A stretch of DNA of 64,000 bases from Terriglobia bacterium. Its GTDB lineage: Bacteria > Acidobacteriota > Terriglobia > JAIQFV01. Location of the stretch: NCBI GenBank assembly GCA_020072965.1, contig JAIQFY010000031.1:1-64000 (forward strand), written 5' to 3'. A program made the translations under genes and the position numbers. The notes below the pieces were generated by a model. The model was given only the letters and a program-made list of their open reading frames with translations, was not told where the DNA came from and did not search any database. Shown piece after piece: positions 29,771-39,435 of the stretch (within the stretch, counting starts at the first letter, position 1; every line of letters begins with the position of its first letter).

Positions 29771-29967
29771 CGCCACCCCGCCCGAAGCTCAAACCGTTGG
29801 GTACTCCCGCGAGTGGGTTGAAACATGTCAATGTCGCTGGTGTCATTCGTCGCTAAAGGAAAAGGTGGAGAAAGGCAATCGCTGAGTAAAAATCCTCCAA
29901 GACGATAGATCCCAATTGGAGATTGGAAAGAATGACCCCGAGCATTCCGTAAGCTATAATCGCTCAA

Positions 29968-31284
29968 ATGGACAGCCTTCCTCCATCTCAGGAACCAGAC
30001 CTGTCCGGTGTCGGCCTGGATCGACAGTCCCGCCACCTGCGTCTCCACGCCATTAAGGTTTTCGTTCGTGACCAGGACCAAAGCCTGCGATTCTTCGTCG
30101 ATCAACTCGGATTCGAGGTGGCTTTTGATGCCCGGCTTCAATCGGGTGACCGTTGGGTCGCGGTTTCCCCTCCCGACGGCACCGCAGTGCTCACGCTGGT
30201 CGCCCCTCAGCCCGAATCCTATGAATACCAGCTCATCGGCCGGCCCACAGGCGTTGTGTTCGTCACCGACAATGTGGCTGCAAAGTACAGTGAATGGCAC
30301 AAGCGCGGGGTTCGCTTTTATTATGCGCCCCGCCTACGGCGGGTCAGGTATGAGCGCCCGGCAACGGCCAAGCCTTCCGATGCCCCGTCGATACCAGGCG
30401 AGGAGCCCCCGCCGGCTTGGGGAGGCGTGTTCACTCGCTTCAGCGATGTGGATGGAAACTCCTTTGATCTGGTCGGCTTTGATGAAGTGAGCCGGGAAGT
30501 CGAAGCGCAACGGCGTGCCAGCGCTGAGAGGCTGGAGTCGGAGCGACGGGCGGCACAGGAACTGGAGATTGCCAGACTGGTCCAGGCAAGGTTCTTCCCC
30601 CAAATGCTGCCGCCCATCAAGACCCTCGAGTACGCGGGGATCTGTATCCAAGCCCGCCAGGTCGGTGGCGATTACTACGATTTCCTTGATCTGGGTCAAG
30701 GGCGTTTCGGGTTGGTCGTCGGCGACATTTCGGGGAAAGGTATCGCGGCGGCTCTTCTGATGGCCAATCTGCAGGCGAATCTCCGGAGTCAGTGCGCGAT
30801 CGCGTGGGAGACCCCCCAGGGCCTGCTGCGATCGGTGAACCGGATGTTTTACGAGAACACACCTGAAAGCGCCTACGCCACCCTCTTCTTTGCTGAGTAT
30901 GACGAAGCGATGCGCCGCTTGCGCTACGTGAATTGCGGCCATCTTTCAGCGCTTCTCCTGAGGAGCGATCATACCGTTGAGAAGCTCGATTCCACGTGCA
31001 CGGTCCTGGGACTCTTCAGGGAATGGGAGTGCTCGATCGCGGAACGCCAACTCCTCCCGGGAGATACTCTCGTCCTCTGCACCGACGGGATCACTGAATC
31101 GTTCAACGGCGAGGGAGAAGATTTCGGAGAAGAGCGGCTGATCGAAGCGCTGCGGCGGCATCGAGAACTGTCTTCACAAGAGTTGATCGCCTCAATTGTT
31201 GCGGAGGTCCAGCAGTTCAGCCCCCGGGAACAGCACGACGACATCACTCTCATCGTGGCCAAGTGCAGAGGAGAGGGGAACTAG
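29968..31284 (+). CDS. VOC (glyoxalase-like) domain fused to SpoIIE/PP2C serine phosphatase
   Basis: N-term AIKVFVRDQDQSLRFFVDQLGFEVAFDA...; C-term QARQVGGDYYDFLDLGQGRFGLVVGDISGKGIAAALLMANLQA...LCTDGITESFN...HDDITLIVAK. Confidence 0.9.
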   Translation: MDSLPPSQEPDLSGVGLDRQSRHLRLHAIKVFVRDQDQSLRFFVDQLGFEVAFDARLQSGDRWVAVSPPDGTAVLTLVAPQPESYEYQLIGRPTGVVFVTDNVAAKYSEWHKRGVRFYYAPRLRRVRYERPATAKPSDAPSIPGEEPPPAWGGVFTRFSDVDGNSFDLVGFDEVSREVEAQRRASAERLESERRAAQELEIARLVQARFFPQMLPPIKTLEYAGICIQARQVGGDYYDFLDLGQGRFGLVVGDISGKGIAAALLMANLQANLRSQCAIAWETPQGLLRSVNRMFYENTPESAYATLFFAEYDEAMRRLRYVNCGHLSALLLRSDHTVEKLDSTCTVLGLFREWECSIAERQLLPGDTLVLCTDGITESFNGEGEDFGEERLIEALRRHRELSSQELIASIVAEVQQFSPREQHDDITLIVAKCRGEGN

Positions 31285-31422
31285 AACCCGTGTTAGATCG
31301 GGCCTTGGGTAGATTCGGGAATGGCCCGAATTTTATTAACCTGCCCGGCCTCCAAACTGATTACCGCGGAGCCGCAGAGCAGCCGGACTATCGGTTTGGC
31401 AGCAAACAATACAGCGCGGCCA

Positions 31423-31460
31423 GGTGGCGCGTACTCCAATGCATCCGAGTGTGCGCCACC
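31423..31460. repeat. Hairpin of dispersed family C, copy 2
   Basis: ggtggcgcgtactccaatgcatccgagtgtgcgccacc. Confidence 0.7.
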
Positions 31461-31623
31461 CCGCTCGGGACTGTCCCAAATTTTCTCAATAAATAAAAAC
31501 GCACGGGAAGAGGAAAGAGCAAGTTTTCCGTTTCCCGCGCGAGAGCGATCGATCAATAAGGAGGCAAGAGGGCCACTCAGGGGTGACCCTCACAGCATGT
31601 TTTCGCCTCAAATTTTCCTGTTA

Positions 31624-33954
31624 CTACCGCTGGGGCGAGAAACTTAACTCGAACGGCCGCATCATGTCGTTGTCTTCGTGGTCCAGGATATGACAGTGCA
31701 CCATATAGCCCGGTCCTCCCGGAAAGCCAAACCCGTCGTTCTTGATCCCCAAGGGCGCCGTCGGGTCAAAATCAAATCGGTTCTGGCCCCCACGAACATG
31801 ACCCACCTCGACATCCTGCGGAGCCCAGCGGGTGACAAGGCGAGTCACTGTGCCCGGGTACATCTTCAAGGTGTCCTTCCAACCGGCCTCGTTGGGATCC
31901 GGCGGGAGAGGACTGCCTAACAAGTACGGAGTCACATCCGGGTTTCCGCCCATCGGGGTAGTACTCAAATAATCCAAGGGCGGCCCATCACCGTATCGGG
32001 CTCCTCCACTTCCAAAGGCGGCTTCCCATGCATCAAACCGGTAAGTCCCGGGAGTGACAATCGGAGGCACCACATCCCCCACGTTGAACACCTGCCGGCT
32101 CAGGACCTGGAACTGAATCAGGTGGATATGGATGGGGTGAGCATCCGGGGTGAGATTAATGAACTCCCAGACCTCGGTGGAGCCGATCTGGGGTATCTCT
32201 GTCACATTGATATTGCCGTTGTTATAAGGGATCGACTCCGCGATCGGCTGCCCATTTTGCCAGGAGAACGAGCCCATAGGTGTATTTCCGTCATAATGGG
32301 TGTTGTTGATCACTACCTTCACAGGGGCGCCGGTGTCGGGGTCTTCCTGCTCGATGAGGACCAGCCGCCTGGAATTATCCACTTTCACCCCGGTAGCCAA
32401 GCCCGCTTTGCCGTCCGCCAGGCGGACGATCTTATCGCGATTACGCAGAGTGGCGCCGTGCGCGGCGGGATTGAAACTGAGGTCAGCTGAAGAGAGTTTC
32501 TTGTTTACGCGGAACTGCATAATAAGCCCATCGAGAGTGGGATCCGAGGGATCACCGCCTGGGAAGGGGTGATTGGCGTCATTCACCAGGGTGAAGGTCT
32601 GTCCCTGAAACCCTGAGAAGTCGATGATGACATCCATCCGCTCCGCCGGGGCGAAGAACAACCGTGGTCCAGGGAAACCCAAGAAACCGCCGGTGGGGTC
32701 AAACGTAAAGGGCGTGAAAGCATCAATCTTCACTGGCTTATCAAACAGACCGCCATCAGAGCCGATCTGCCAAATGGTCGGTACTTTCGGCGCGGAGGTA
32801 TTACCCTTCTTATCCGCCAGCTGCAAGGCATACATCCTGGCATTGCTGCCGTTCAGGAAGTGGAACCGATAGCGCCGGGGTTCCACGTTCATATACGGCC
32901 AGCTCTTGCCGTTGACCACGATGACATCCCCGAAGAACTCCGGGATGGCGTAGGCGTGAAGTGTGGGATTGCCCGGATCGCCATTCAGACCTGCGCCTGG
33001 AGGATTCCCATCCGGGAAGAACAACTGACCGTTACTGTCAAACTGCTTGTCTTGGATGACCAGCTCGACCTCTTCGTCCCCACTGGGCAGCGGCGGGAAG
33101 ACATCGGCCTCCGGATCACCCCGGAGAAGGTAAAAGGCCGCCAAGCCTGAATAGACATTCAGACGGGTCTCACCCAGGACATGGTCGTGGTACCACAGAG
33201 TGGTGGCTTCCTGGTTGTTGGGATAAGTGTACAAGTCCGAGACAAAGCCGGGTCCCTTAATGGTTTTGCCCGGCGTGAACCAAGTGTCCGGGCCACCGTC
33301 AAAGGCCGACGGTACCTCTGCCCCATGCAAGTGCACCGTCATGGGTTGAGGGCCGCCATAGAATGCTGGATTGCCTAAATCAAGACCAGTGGACGGATCG
33401 GTTCCCGGAATCGACATAGAAAGATTCAGGGGGTTGGCCCAGTGAAAAGAAAGATCCACCGTGAGGAATTTCTGGAGCAAGGGACCGGGCAAGCCAGGAA
33501 AAGGAAGCAGGTTGTTGACTAGTTTCACCTTCGTGGGGATACCGCGCTGGGCCAGGATGGTGGGGCCGGGATAAGAGGGACCCAAGGTCCTGTTCCCATC
33601 ATTGACTTTGTATCCCCAAACATAGGTGCCTCTTCGAGGGTTGATCCTGGCCACAATTCTGCCTGTAACCGGGTCCCTATAAATGACGGAGCTCGGCAAC
33701 GCATCGTAAAAGCTAGCCGGCAGAATCTGCTGTTGGAACTCCTCCGCCGTGAGCGTGAGAATTTGCCCGAATTGGGCACCATTAGCTCTTCTCCCGTTAA
33801 AGGTGGGCACCTGCTCCACGAATTTTGGAATGGTCGATCCGAGCAAGACTGTCTGGCCCACCTGCTCGTTCGCCAGCGCAGTGGAGCAAAGCCCCAAGAC
33901 CCCAAAAATGATAGCCGCCATTACCGTTAGCTGCCTTAATCTTTGCTGTCTCAT
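31624..33954 (-). CDS. Multicopper oxidase (CotA/bilirubin-oxidase-like), secreted
   Basis: MTVHLHGAEVP, LWYHDHVLGETRLNVYSGLAAFYLLRG, DAHPIHIHLIQFQVL, MVHCHILDHEDNDMMRPFEL. SD aaaaggaggaatcatcaATG. Confidence 0.93.
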   Translation of the reverse strand: MRQQRLRQLTVMAAIIFGVLGLCSTALANEQVGQTVLLGSTIPKFVEQVPTFNGRRANGAQFGQILTLTAEEFQQQILPASFYDALPSSVIYRDPVTGRIVARINPRRGTYVWGYKVNDGNRTLGPSYPGPTILAQRGIPTKVKLVNNLLPFPGLPGPLLQKFLTVDLSFHWANPLNLSMSIPGTDPSTGLDLGNPAFYGGPQPMTVHLHGAEVPSAFDGGPDTWFTPGKTIKGPGFVSDLYTYPNNQEATTLWYHDHVLGETRLNVYSGLAAFYLLRGDPEADVFPPLPSGDEEVELVIQDKQFDSNGQLFFPDGNPPGAGLNGDPGNPTLHAYAIPEFFGDVIVVNGKSWPYMNVEPRRYRFHFLNGSNARMYALQLADKKGNTSAPKVPTIWQIGSDGGLFDKPVKIDAFTPFTFDPTGGFLGFPGPRLFFAPAERMDVIIDFSGFQGQTFTLVNDANHPFPGGDPSDPTLDGLIMQFRVNKKLSSADLSFNPAAHGATLRNRDKIVRLADGKAGLATGVKVDNSRRLVLIEQEDPDTGAPVKVVINNTHYDGNTPMGSFSWQNGQPIAESIPYNNGNINVTEIPQIGSTEVWEFINLTPDAHPIHIHLIQFQVLSRQVFNVGDVVPPIVTPGTYRFDAWEAAFGSGGARYGDGPPLDYLSTTPMGGNPDVTPYLLGSPLPPDPNEAGWKDTLKMYPGTVTRLVTRWAPQDVEVGHVRGGQNRFDFDPTAPLGIKNDGFGFPGGPGYMVHCHILDHEDNDMMRPFELSFSPQR

Positions 33955-34811
33955 TGATGATTCCTCCTTTTGGTCGATGGGAAATATGAAAGACATATTG
34001 ATCGGGTGGCATCGTCTTGATTTCCAAGTCACCAAGTGGTCAGCAACTCCGATGGCAGAATGAACTATTTGGCCCGAGCCATCTCTATGCAATCCCGAGT
34101 GGGTAAGAGAAACGTGCAGTTAGATGATGTTACCTTTCACTCACCCGGATGCAATTGTGTCTTCCACCATGCTTTGTTTTGCGGGTTACCTGTGCGACAT
34201 TCGCCTCCAGAGCATTCAGCTCGAGCCTCTCCCCTCAATTTCGCTGGGCGGCGGCTTATTTCTCCTAAAAGGGAGACTCAAACTGGTTGTACAGCTTCTC
34301 TTGCAAAGAAGGTGCCAAACAGCTCCTCATGTAATTTGAACAGATCTGGATGATGAGAGCCCGGTTGGCGATCGAAAAGACAGCGCCGAACCCAAAGGGA
34401 TCCAAACAAAGGGCGCGCGCCGCGAAAACGCGATAACTGTTGGTCCTTCCAGACCCAAGCGTGACGGGAAAGAAAAAGGGGGAGGAGAGCCAACCACAAT
34501 GCCCGACTTAAAACAATTGTAAGCCCTTGTTAAGACAATACCTTATTTGTTTCTTTGAGAACCCTAAAGTTGAAAAAGTGTGCCCCCTTCTTCCCACTGG
34601 GGGGTTGCATTGCCCCCTCGGGATGACGGGAACCGAGGGCCCACGCAAAGATACTTTAAAACTTGGGACCATTGCGATCGGGTGGAATAACACTCTCAAG
34701 GTTTGCTGCACACCCAGTAGTTCCTCGCCATACCTAGTTCCTTTTAACGCGAAATAAGCGAAGAAAGAGAAATAATAATGCTCGGGCCGGATAAGGCGGG
34801 ATATTCCCCAC

Positions 34812-36152
34812 TTGATCCTATTGAAGCAAAGAGGAATCAAACTTGGATATAGGATTCCGCTGCAAGATCCTTCTGTGTCAATCGGTGGAAAAATAAATGC
34901 TTTCGCCGGTGACAATTATGCAATTTGCAATTCTCATTTTGACCGCAAGATTCGGATAGATTTCCGCAAGGATTTGCCCTATCTTCGTCAAGGATTGCTG
35001 AACCTTTATAGATATCGAAGAAATCGGAGGACCAAGAATTTGCTTCACCAAGAATCCAAGTCCCAACCCTCAAGAGTTTCGTCCGAGGATTTGCGATGGC
35101 AGGCCGTTCTGAACCGAGATTCCAGGTCAGACCGGGCCTTTGTATTCGCGGTTCGCTCGACTGGAATCTATTGTCGTCCATCGTGTCCGGCGCGACGTCC
35201 ACAACGCGCGCAGGTGGTCTTCTTCCCTGAACCGAACGCAGCTGAGCGTTCAGGGTTTCGCCCTTGCCGCCGCTGCCACCCTCGGGATGGTGTTGATCGC
35301 GACCCTCAAGCCGAACTGGTCTGCCGCGTCTGCGCCATCATTGATTCCGGCTCCGACGAAACGCTTACCCTGGACGCCCTGAGCACTCAGGTCGGACTCA
35401 GCCCGCATCACCTCCAGAGGACTTTCAAGCGATTGATGGGCATTACTCCGCGGCAGTATGCAGAAGCGCGCCGCCTGAAGAATTTCAAAGCGCATCTGCG
35501 CAATGGCCGGAATGTGACGACGGCCCTCTATGAAGCAGGGTATGGGTCGAGCAGTCGTCTATACGAAAAAACCGGTCCTCATCTCGGCATGACCCCGACC
35601 GCTTATCGAAAAGGAGGAGAAGGAATGATGATTCGCTACACGGTTAACAATTCGCCGCTGGGCCGCCTTCTGGTGGCGGCCACTGATCGCGGAATTTGCT
35701 TTCTGAGCTTGGGAGACGCTGACCGGCCCCTCGAAACGGTGCTTCGCGAAGAATATCCATCCGCTGAAATTCGTCGAGAGGAATCCGGCCTGGGCCAATG
35801 GGTCAACTCCATCGTGAAACATCTTCAAGGAAACCAACCTCAGCTCAAACTGCCTCTCGACGTCCAGGCAACCGCATTTCAGTGGGAGGTGTGGCACAAA
35901 CTGCAGTCCATCCCCTATGGACAAACACGCAGTTATAGCGATATCGCCCGTTCCCTGGGCCGTCCTCGGGCAGCCCGGGCGGTTGCCCGCGCCTGCGCGA
36001 CGAATCGCGTACCGATCGTGATCCCCTGCCACCGTGTGGTCAGGGAAGATGGCAACCCGGGTGGTTATCGCTGGGGGATCAACCGTAAAGAAACGCTGCT
36101 TTCGATGGAGCGGAGCAACTCCGCAAGTCTTCGGAAGGCTGCGGGATCTTAG
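34812..36152 (+). CDS. ada: Ada bifunctional DNA repair protein/AraC regulator (true start probably internal, near 35080)
   Basis: FVFAVRSTGIYCRPSCPARRP Zn-Cys box, AraC HTH, C-terminal MGMT active site IVIPCHRVVREDGNPGGYRWG. Confidence 0.9.
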   Translation: MILLKQRGIKLGYRIPLQDPSVSIGGKINAFAGDNYAICNSHFDRKIRIDFRKDLPYLRQGLLNLYRYRRNRRTKNLLHQESKSQPSRVSSEDLRWQAVLNRDSRSDRAFVFAVRSTGIYCRPSCPARRPQRAQVVFFPEPNAAERSGFRPCRRCHPRDGVDRDPQAELVCRVCAIIDSGSDETLTLDALSTQVGLSPHHLQRTFKRLMGITPRQYAEARRLKNFKAHLRNGRNVTTALYEAGYGSSSRLYEKTGPHLGMTPTAYRKGGEGMMIRYTVNNSPLGRLLVAATDRGICFLSLGDADRPLETVLREEYPSAEIRREESGLGQWVNSIVKHLQGNQPQLKLPLDVQATAFQWEVWHKLQSIPYGQTRSYSDIARSLGRPRAARAVARACATNRVPIVIPCHRVVREDGNPGGYRWGINRKETLLSMERSNSASLRKAAGS

Positions 36153-36189
36153 AGACTACGGAATGCAGCCATCGGGGAGACAATTTCTG

Positions 36190-36217
36190 ATTACGGATTT
36201 CGGATTGCGAATTGCTA
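36190..36217. repeat. Heptad-type repeat (TTACGGA/TTTCGGA/TTGCGAA)
   Basis: attacggatttcggattgcgaattgct. Confidence 0.5.
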
Positions 36218-36390
36218 AGGAGTCGGATGGCGCGTGCCCAGATCCATCCGAGTGTACGGTTCTTCTTCCCGGGGAATGAATAAAATGAGTCATTCATGCT
36301 AAGGCTAACTCATTCCCATTTACGAGTTTCCTTTGAATCTGTAGGACTATCGCACTCAGCCCGCAGTGCAGCTCCGTCCCCCTAGGGCTC

Positions 36391-36419
36391 GCACACATCG
36401 CACAAGTCGCGATGTGTGC
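36391..36419. repeat. Hairpin of dispersed family C, copy 3
   Basis: gcacacatcgcacaagtcgcgatgtgtgcgccaccc; 11-bp perfect stem. Confidence 0.7.
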
Positions 36420-36454
36420 GCCACCCTGCCATCCACGACAACAGGACTCCACCG

Positions 36455-36811
36455 TCATCCTTTTACCAGTCCTATGGCATGACCCTCCGGATCCTGGAAG
36501 AGGGCAAACGTAACCAGGTTAGGAATCTCGGTGGGGGGCACAAGCGTGGTGCCGCCCATCCTCTCGACCTTCTTCAAGCAGGCATCGAGGTCAGGGACCG
36601 CCACATAAAAAGTCACGTATCCCGGTGCTCCCGCCTCGGCCGCTCCAACTCCTCCCCCAATGCCCCCCTGCCCGCCGGCCTTAACCAGACCATAATTCAT
36701 CGGGTTGTTGGCATCGATCTCCCACTCGAAGAGTTTGTTGTAGAAGTCTTGAAGTTTCTTCCCATCTTTTCCCATGATCTCAAAGTGAACTACGGGTGCG
36801 GCCATCGGCAT
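36455..36811 (-). CDS. VOC family protein
   Basis: MPMAAPVVHFEIMGKDGKKLQDFYNKLFEWEID...ALFQDPEGHAIGLVKG. Confidence 0.88.
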   Translation of the reverse strand: MPMAAPVVHFEIMGKDGKKLQDFYNKLFEWEIDANNPMNYGLVKAGGQGGIGGGVGAAEAGAPGYVTFYVAVPDLDACLKKVERMGGTTLVPPTEIPNLVTFALFQDPEGHAIGLVKG

Positions 36812-36900
36812 ACTCCTTGTTGAATTGAATTTGATTCAGTCTGAATTCCAGAACTTGATTAGAGATTCCGCCATTGGGGTTCAGCGCGGTAACGGGTTCA

Positions 36901-37272
36901 TCACGATTGATTCGCACCGATCCATTTAGAACCCTTTCCATACTTCTGAGTCGCGAATCCCAGAATCATACCCACAATAGACCCCGGAACCATGATCTCC
37001 AAGTAGTGATGCTGTCCGTTGGGGTCACCCATCCTGGCCACGAGGTAGGCGAACAACAACCCTACACCAAATCCAAAAACTATCCCCCAAGGCACTGAGC
37101 GGACCTTTCGTGCAAAAACTCCGATGAGTACTCCGGCGACGAGCCCCTTGAAAGTGGAACCAATGAGGATGCTCATGATCCAAGGCACAGCATAGGGATA
37201 AAAAAGCGCGGTCAGTCCGTCAAAGAGCCCCAAAACCGTTCCCAGAATCAGTCCAAGCAGTGGTTTTGACAT
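36901..37272 (-). CDS. Small hydrophobic membrane protein, unknown function
   Basis: 123 aa with several TM/glycine-rich segments. Confidence 0.6.
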   Translation of the reverse strand: MSKPLLGLILGTVLGLFDGLTALFYPYAVPWIMSILIGSTFKGLVAGVLIGVFARKVRSVPWGIVFGFGVGLLFAYLVARMGDPNGQHHYLEIMVPGSIVGMILGFATQKYGKGSKWIGANQS

Positions 37273-37347
37273 CGGTGTCCTCCGTGGGTTAAACCAGATT
37301 GGAAAGCTTGCCCTCCAGTGTCTTATTAAACACTTTTCGGATTTCCT

Positions 37348-38457
37348 TTAACGTCGGGCCAAAAAAAAGACCAGGAATCTTACGAACATGTAGGCAAACA
37401 GCAGCAACACGATGAAGCGATAGCGATTAAACCATCTTCCGGCCTTTTCTAACACATTCTCCCTGTAGGCAGAAACAGCCAAGTCGCTCAAATACGCTTC
37501 GATATCGGCCTCAAGGTCTTCGACTTTTGAGTACCGATCAAGAGGGTCGGTTGCCAGGGACTTCATGCAGACTGCTTCGAGAGGTCTAGGAATATTCGAA
37601 ACCACGTCCCGAGGCCGGAGGACTTGCTTTCGAAGAAAGCGCTCTCGAATCTGGCCTATCGAGGCGCCTTCATGGGGGTGACGATGGGTCAAAAGAAAAT
37701 AGAGGATCGCGCCCAAAGAATACACGTCCGTCGACTGATTGTGGTTGCTGGTTTGACCCAGGGCCTGCTCCGGGGCCATGTAGGAAGGCGTGCCCAAAAC
37801 TGTGCCTGACAGGGTCTCCACAAAGGGCACGGCTGGAATTTCACCGGGCGGTTGCAGGCGCGTCTCATCAGCGGTCGCCTTCCCTTCTTCACCCTGGAAA
37901 TACGGATCCCCCGATAACTGAGTCCCCTCGTCACCTGTAAGGAGAATTTTGGCGACCCCCCAATCCATGACCAGGACCTCTCCGAATGCCCCCACCATAA
38001 TGTTTGCCGGCTTGAGGTCTCGGTGGATGACACCATGGGCATGGGCAAAGGCCACGGCCTCGCAGACTTTTAGAAAAACCCTCAACCGTTCCGGCAGTGA
38101 TCCTTCCTTCCGCGCGTATTTCGTGAGATCGTCTCCGTGAACATACTTCATCACATAAAAAACCCGCCCATCCGGCAAGCTTCCGACATCATGGATCGGA
38201 ACAATTCCGGGATGTTCGAGCCGTGCGATGATTCGCGCTTCCGTTTGCATGCGTGAAGCCATTTCGTTAGAAGGCGCTAGGACATCCATGATCTTCAGTG
38301 CTACCTGCCGGGAAAGTTTAGCGTCCTCGGCGAGGTAAACAGTCGCCATCCCACCGGAGGCCAGGGAGCGGAGAATCCGGTATGGGGTCCCGCTTAAATC
38401 CGGCAAGGCGGATACCTCGCGCAGATGATTCACCATTTCGTCATTCAACCAGTTCAT
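37348..38457 (-). CDS. Hanks-type Ser/Thr protein kinase with C-terminal TM
   Basis: LASGGMATVYLAEDAKLSRQVALKI, HGVIHRDLKPANIMV, MDWGVAKI, GTPSYMAPEQA; C-terminal YRFIVLLLFAYMFVRFLVFFLARR. Confidence 0.92.
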   Translation of the reverse strand: MNWLNDEMVNHLREVSALPDLSGTPYRILRSLASGGMATVYLAEDAKLSRQVALKIMDVLAPSNEMASRMQTEARIIARLEHPGIVPIHDVGSLPDGRVFYVMKYVHGDDLTKYARKEGSLPERLRVFLKVCEAVAFAHAHGVIHRDLKPANIMVGAFGEVLVMDWGVAKILLTGDEGTQLSGDPYFQGEEGKATADETRLQPPGEIPAVPFVETLSGTVLGTPSYMAPEQALGQTSNHNQSTDVYSLGAILYFLLTHRHPHEGASIGQIRERFLRKQVLRPRDVVSNIPRPLEAVCMKSLATDPLDRYSKVEDLEADIEAYLSDLAVSAYRENVLEKAGRWFNRYRFIVLLLFAYMFVRFLVFFLARR

Positions 38458-39203
38458 TTCAGATTCGCGCCCAGCACCCAGCGCGCCTCATTGCGAAATT
38501 CCTCGTCGCTGGCAGTGAGCTCGCGGAGCTTCTCCAGAACAATGCGGCGAAACTCCCTCCGGGCATAGGCCAGGTAGTTTGTGACTTGACTAACAGGGAT
38601 TCCGACTTCGCTGGCAATGGCTTCGTAGGTTTTTTTCCCGGTCGCGCCCTCTTCATTCAAATCGTATCGCTCGAATACCTCGAACTGGGTTGTCTTTCCC
38701 GCGGATGCACATTCCTGGCGCAAAATGTCGACCGCCATCGAAAACAAGCTGCGTATCCATTCCCTGTAAAAGTAGTCTTCCATGGAGCTACTTTCAGGCA
38801 ACTCGGAAAATTCGATTTCCATTTCCGCGCTATTGAAGTCGACGGATTCGATTGGGCAATCGCCTCCCCGCTTGACCCGGTGGGCCGCCTTTTCTTCATT
38901 GGAAACGAAGCCGTCCACACACGCGCGAAGAAAGGTCCGGAACCGCGCCCGGGAAGGATCGTAGGACCTGAAAAAATCCTTCTCGAGGGCCCGGGTGAAG
39001 AAGCCCTGAGTGAGATCCTTGGCATCATCACTCGATTTGTTCCACTTCAGCCGGATGTATTTGTAAATGGGTTTCCAATAGACTGCGGCCATCAATTCCG
39101 CGGCCTGGAACCGCAGAGAGAGGTCGTCGCTTCGGAGTCCGACAATTGCGGACATCTGGGTTGTGGGAAACGAGCTCCCTCTGATTTTTGAGTCGTTGGA
39201 CAT
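38454..39203 (-). CDS. ECF-type RNA polymerase sigma factor paired with Ser/Thr kinase
   Basis: SDDAKDLTQGFFTRALEKDFFRSYDPSRARFRTFLRACVDGFV...YEAIASEVGIPVSQVTNYLAYARREFRRIVLEKLREL; overlaps kinase start by 4 bp. Confidence 0.88.
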   Translation of the reverse strand: MSNDSKIRGSSFPTTQMSAIVGLRSDDLSLRFQAAELMAAVYWKPIYKYIRLKWNKSSDDAKDLTQGFFTRALEKDFFRSYDPSRARFRTFLRACVDGFVSNEEKAAHRVKRGGDCPIESVDFNSAEMEIEFSELPESSSMEDYFYREWIRSLFSMAVDILRQECASAGKTTQFEVFERYDLNEEGATGKKTYEAIASEVGIPVSQVTNYLAYARREFRRIVLEKLRELTASDEEFRNEARWVLGANLK

Positions 39204-39435
39204 GAGACAATGACGGTACGATCCTTGACCACCTAGCGAAGCAAAGCAACCCCTTCGACTCTGATCACCGCGAACTCTTGAGCTTGTACCCTTTTGAATT
39301 GCGTCGCCAGAATATGTAATTGAATACGGGCCCGCAAGCGAAAAGTTGCGCCTGTAGAGAAGAACGTGTGAATTTGTCGGCGTTCAATTAAGATCAGATG
39401 AAGGTTTGATTGCGGGTGACATTACGATTTAGGAA

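Noticed and set aside
30326-30342. Palindrome cccgcctacggcggg inside the VOC-SpoIIE CDS, considered as REP insertion
   Set aside because: Encodes PRLRRVRYE, which looks like native VOC sequence; reading frame continuous.
32414-32428. Palindrome gtccgccaggcggac inside the multicopper oxidase CDS
   Set aside because: Encodes IVRLADGK in an otherwise normal protein; probably chance.
34093-34811. Possible small genes between multicopper oxidase and Ada
   Set aside because: Only short overlapping ORFs without SD or recognisable domains; treated as non-coding.
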